DNA of 8,330 nucleotides, from the NCBI GenBank assembly GCA_003520425.1, contig DOUU01000174.1:1-8330 (forward strand), read 5' to 3'. Positions 6,261 through 8,330 of the stretch are shown in pieces. The notes below the pieces were generated by a model, which saw only the letters and a list, made by a program, of their open reading frames with translations, was not told where the DNA came from and ran no database searches. The position numbers and the translations under genes are program-made. This stretch comes from Deltaproteobacteria bacterium. Lineage in GTDB: Bacteria > Myxococcota_A > UBA9160. How positions within the stretch are numbered: position 1 is the stretch's first letter; each line of letters begins with the position of its first letter.

Positions 6261-7544
6261 ATGCCCAAGGAAGACACCGCGCAGCGGCTCGCCTTTCTCG
6301 GACTTGGCGATGAGGAGCAGAGCTATCTTCGGGCTCTAAAGCCGCTCCTCGAGCGGCACGCCGAGGCGCTCGTCGCCGCGTTCTATCGGCACCTGCTCTC
6401 CTTCCAGCGGACCCGGGAGCTTCTGCGCGATCCCGGGGTGAAGGAGCGTCTCCTCCACAAGCAGCGCGACTACCTGCTGTCTCTCGGAACCGCCTCCTAC
6501 GACGATGAGTTCTTGGCCGACCGGCTCGCGATCGGAGAGACACACGAGCGAATCGGACTCGAGCCGCGCTGGTATCTTGGCGCGTACGCGATCTACTTCT
6601 CGATTCTTGCGCCGGCCGTGATGGAAACCTACCGGAGCGAACCCCATCGCGTGGAGCGGACGCTCTCCGCCCTCGTGAAGCAGCTTCTCTTCGACGCAGC
6701 TGTTGCCATGGAGGCGTACATCGGGCGCCACGACCGGGAGCTCGAGTACCTAAACCGCGAGCTCGCGGCGGCGGGGCGGCACCTCGCCCAGGAGTTCGAA
6801 GACCAGCGCGCGGAGCTCAGGCAGACCGAGCGGCGCGCGCGCGCCGCCGAAGACCTCGCCTCGGTCGCAACGCTCGTGGCGGGGCTTGCTCACGAGGTTG
6901 GGACGCCGATGGGTGTCATCCAAGGCCATGCCGAGCTGCTCGAGTCCTCCGTGAGCGACGAGCGGGGGCGCTGGCGTCTGCGCACGATCCGGGAGCAGAT
7001 CGACCGGATCTCGCGCCTCATTCAGACCCTGCTCAGCGCTGCGCGGCCGCGGGAGCCGGTGCGCATCCCGGTCTCCATGGCCGCCATCCTCGAGAACTCG
7101 CTCTCGTTTCTGGCTGAGAAATTTGACCGGCGCGGGATCGAAGTGGAGCGGCGCTTTGCGCCGGTCCCAGAGATTCGCGGAGACTCGGAGAAGCTTCAGC
7201 AGCTCTTCTTGAATCTCCTGCTCAACGCCGTTGACGCGATGCCCCAAGGCGGAATGATTATGGTGAGCCTCGGGACGCTGGGCGACGCGGGAGTGGAGGT
7301 GCGCGTCCGCGATTCGGGTGTCGGCATCCCACAGGACCAGCTTTCCCAGATCTTTCAGCCGTTCTACACGACGAAGGAAGCCGGTCAGGGAAGCGGCCTT
7401 GGCCTTGTCGTGGTGCGCGCCATCGTGGACGACCATGAAGGCCAGATCGAGGTCGCAAGCGAACCCGGGGAAGGGGCGGAGTTCCGAATCCGCTTTCCTG
7501 CCTCTTCCGGTCAGCCGCGGGACCCTGGCGAAGCGGGCAGGTAG
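6261..7544 (+). CDS. Globin-coupled sensor histidine kinase, cytosolic
   Basis: A 427-residue soluble kinase with no membrane segment. Residues about 8-150 form a sensor-globin domain: FYRHLLSF (41-48) holds Tyr42, at the distal B10 position expected of globin-coupled sensors. GETHERIGLEPRWYLGAY (92-109) holds His95, the proximal heme ligand. A charged coiled-coil linker runs about 157-205. The HisKA H-box AHEVGTPMGVI has phospho-acceptor His211. The ATPase domain shows the N-box NLLLNAVDAMP (318-328), G1 DSGVGIP (351-357), F-box FQPFYTTK and G2 GSGLGL (377-382). It should bind O2, NO or CO at heme and autophosphorylate. No response regulator adjoins it, so its partner is elsewhere. ATG 6261 fits the domain start; the in-frame ATG 6228 would add 11 residues and lies in the promoter motif. 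The ribosome site is poor (GAGG twelve bases away). It is divergent from the diiron operon. Confidence 0.92.
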   Translation: MPKEDTAQRLAFLGLGDEEQSYLRALKPLLERHAEALVAAFYRHLLSFQRTRELLRDPGVKERLLHKQRDYLLSLGTASYDDEFLADRLAIGETHERIGLEPRWYLGAYAIYFSILAPAVMETYRSEPHRVERTLSALVKQLLFDAAVAMEAYIGRHDRELEYLNRELAAAGRHLAQEFEDQRAELRQTERRARAAEDLASVATLVAGLAHEVGTPMGVIQGHAELLESSVSDERGRWRLRTIREQIDRISRLIQTLLSAARPREPVRIPVSMAAILENSLSFLAEKFDRRGIEVERRFAPVPEIRGDSEKLQQLFLNLLLNAVDAMPQGGMIMVSLGTLGDAGVEVRVRDSGVGIPQDQLSQIFQPFYTTKEAGQGSGLGLVVVRAIVDDHEGQIEVASEPGEGAEFRIRFPASSGQPRDPGEAGR

Positions 7545-7984
7545 GCGGCACGGAGGAGGTCGGCTTCGGTCAGGAGTCCCACGAGACGCAGCCCCCGCGG
7601 TGAGGGCATCGCAACCGGCAGGCAGCCGATCCGCAGTGCGAGCATACGGCTCGCAGCGGCTTCGAGCGAAGCTTCCGGAGTGATCGTAACGGGTTCGTTG
7701 CGGACCAGGTTCTCGATCGTGATCGAGCTCAAGTTGTCTGCGCCGCCCGGTCCCACTCTCTCGCGCAGCACTGCCAAGCACCTATCCAAGAGCTCGCGGT
7801 GCGAGACGAGACCGACCACAATTCCGTCCTTTACGACCACCAGATGGCGCAAGCCTGCAGCCCGAATGAGAGCCTCGGCGTCACCCAGGCTTGTTTCTGG
7901 CGACGCAGTCACGATGTCCCGCAGCATCAGTTCTCTCACGCGCTGAGGACGCTTAGCCGTCGCCATATGCAACTCGGTTTCCAT
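7511..7984 (-). CDS. Two-CBS-domain protein
   Basis: A 157-residue protein made almost wholly of a tandem CBS pair: CBS1 about 17-72 (VRELMLRDIVTASPETSL ... GLVSHRELL) and CBS2 about 89-146 (TIENLVRNEPVTITPEASL ... GLLTEADLL). Such pairs bind adenine nucleotides or similar ligands and act as regulators or energy sensors; no enzymatic domain is attached. Two starts are possible, ATG 7984 and ATG 7966 (Met7). Neither has a clear Shine-Dalgarno, and a sigma-54-like motif just upstream would favour 7966. Its last 34 bases overlap the 3' end of the convergent globin kinase gene, so simultaneous transcription could interfere. Partner and ligand are unknown. Confidence 0.85.
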   Translation of the reverse strand: METELHMATAKRPQRVRELMLRDIVTASPETSLGDAEALIRAAGLRHLVVVKDGIVVGLVSHRELLDRCLAVLRERVGPGGADNLSSITIENLVRNEPVTITPEASLEAAASRMLALRIGCLPVAMPSPRGLRLVGLLTEADLLRAAYLPASPGSRG

Positions 7985-8000
7985 TGCAAAAGGCGTACCT
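7985..8000 (-). promoter_or_regulatory. Candidate sigma-54 promoter for the CBS gene
   Basis: On the minus strand, AGGTACGCCTTTTGCA matches TGGCACG-N4-TTGCA at all but two fixed positions, with GG-N10-GC spacing. The predicted start, about 7974, lies inside the longest reading frame. It would leave an 8-base leader before the second ATG at 7966. Either the protein starts there or this is a chance match. Confidence 0.35.
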
Positions 8001-8059
8001 TCGTCAGGGCCTTCTCGACGGCGCGCGCCTCTGATCTGCGTGGCTCAAAAGGACACGGC

Positions 8060-8075
8060 CGATTCTTGCGAATCG
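8060..8075 (-). other. GNRA-capped hairpin between CBS gene and upstream gene
   Basis: Minus-strand RNA would read CGAUUC-GCAA-GAAUCG, a perfect 6-bp stem with a GCAA tetraloop, extendable by a U-G and a G-C pair. A TTTT tract follows about ten bases later, too far for a standard terminator. It could end or stabilise the upstream transcript, or lie in a leader of the CBS gene. Confidence 0.35.
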
Positions 8076-8093
8076 ACGCTTGCCGATGGGTCA

Positions 8094-8108
8094 GAACGTC
8101 GCACGTTC
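8094..8108. repeat. Perfect inverted repeat, possible operator
   Basis: GAACGT-CGC-ACGTTC has 6-bp arms around three bases, in the 189-base gap upstream of the CBS gene. The odd-length dyad is operator-like; nothing shows which protein would bind. Confidence 0.35.
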
Positions 8109-8173
8109 AGTCTGTGGAGTTGGTCTCACCCTTGAGGCCGTGATCTCAGTGCCGCCGGCTGGCCCCCGCGAGA

Positions 8174-8330
8174 CTACACGGACCCGTAGCGCTCTCGGAT
8201 GAGACGAGCGATTCGTTCGCAGGGCCGATCGGTGCGGCCGGCCCGCCAGTCCATCTCAATGGAGCGAATCTCAGCCGCGAGCTCTGCATCGCCGATGACC
8301 TCTTGGACCCAGCGCGAGAAATCTCCGTTC
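8174..8330 (-). CDS. 3' end of an unidentified gene (last 51 codons)
   Basis: The minus strand is open from the window edge to a TAG at 8174-8176, giving 51 residues that begin NGDFSRWVQEVIGDAELAAE and end LIRERYGSV. The bias toward charged helix-forming residues looks like real coding sequence. The NDFSxWV-x-x-VIGDxxLA pattern recalls the C-terminal segment of proteins I remember as DUF5752-like, but I cannot confirm this. It runs in the same direction as the CBS gene, 189 bases upstream of it. The start and most of the protein are outside the window. Confidence 0.65.
   Translation of the reverse strand, partial: NGDFSRWVQEVIGDAELAAEIRSIEMDWRAGRTDRPCERIARLIRERYGSV

Overview
The window is high-GC, densely coded bacterial chromosome. 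Gene content (GlnE, an M48 protease, a globin-coupled kinase) and several sigma-54 style -24/-12 promoter candidates suggest a deltaproteobacterium-like lineage, such as Myxococcota or a related uncultured group. That placement is an inference from gene style only. I see no mobile element, tRNA, rRNA or CRISPR array, and no gene-free stretch longer than about 190 bases.

Left part, plus strand (1-4070). The window opens inside an M48 zinc metalloprotease with a C-terminal LysM-like tail. After a 106-base gap comes glutamine synthetase adenylyltransferase, GlnE. It is normally one protein of about 950 residues, but here it is encoded as two out-of-frame genes overlapping by 14 bases. The first carries the adenylyl-removing half and the second the adenylylating half, and both keep their catalytic motifs.

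Middle, minus strand (4088-6071). A three-gene operon encodes two tandem paralogous ferritin-like diiron proteins, each with a full set of six carboxylate/histidine ligands, followed by a 100-residue protein with two CxxC pairs. The first two genes have excellent Shine-Dalgarno sequences. The third starts inside the stop of the second (GTGA overlap). A near-perfect sigma-54 promoter (TGGCACG-N4-TTGC) lies 34 bases upstream of the first start and is bracketed by a 12-13 bp inverted repeat.

Right part. Divergent from the diiron operon is a soluble globin-coupled histidine kinase (6261-7544, plus). It should sense O2, NO or a similar ligand through heme. Its 3' end overlaps the 3' end of a convergent two-CBS-domain protein (7511-7984, minus). 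Beyond a 189-base gap with two perfect inverted repeats, the window ends in the 3' end of another minus-strand gene whose last 51 codons are visible.

The most interesting hypothesis is one circuit. A heme-globin kinase of the NtrB-like type sits head-to-head with a sigma-54-driven operon for non-heme diiron proteins and a possible small Fe/Zn(Cys)4 partner. Weaker sigma-54 motifs lie before the kinase, the CBS gene and split glnE. No response regulator or sigma-54 activator lies in the window, so the link between kinase and operon is inferred.
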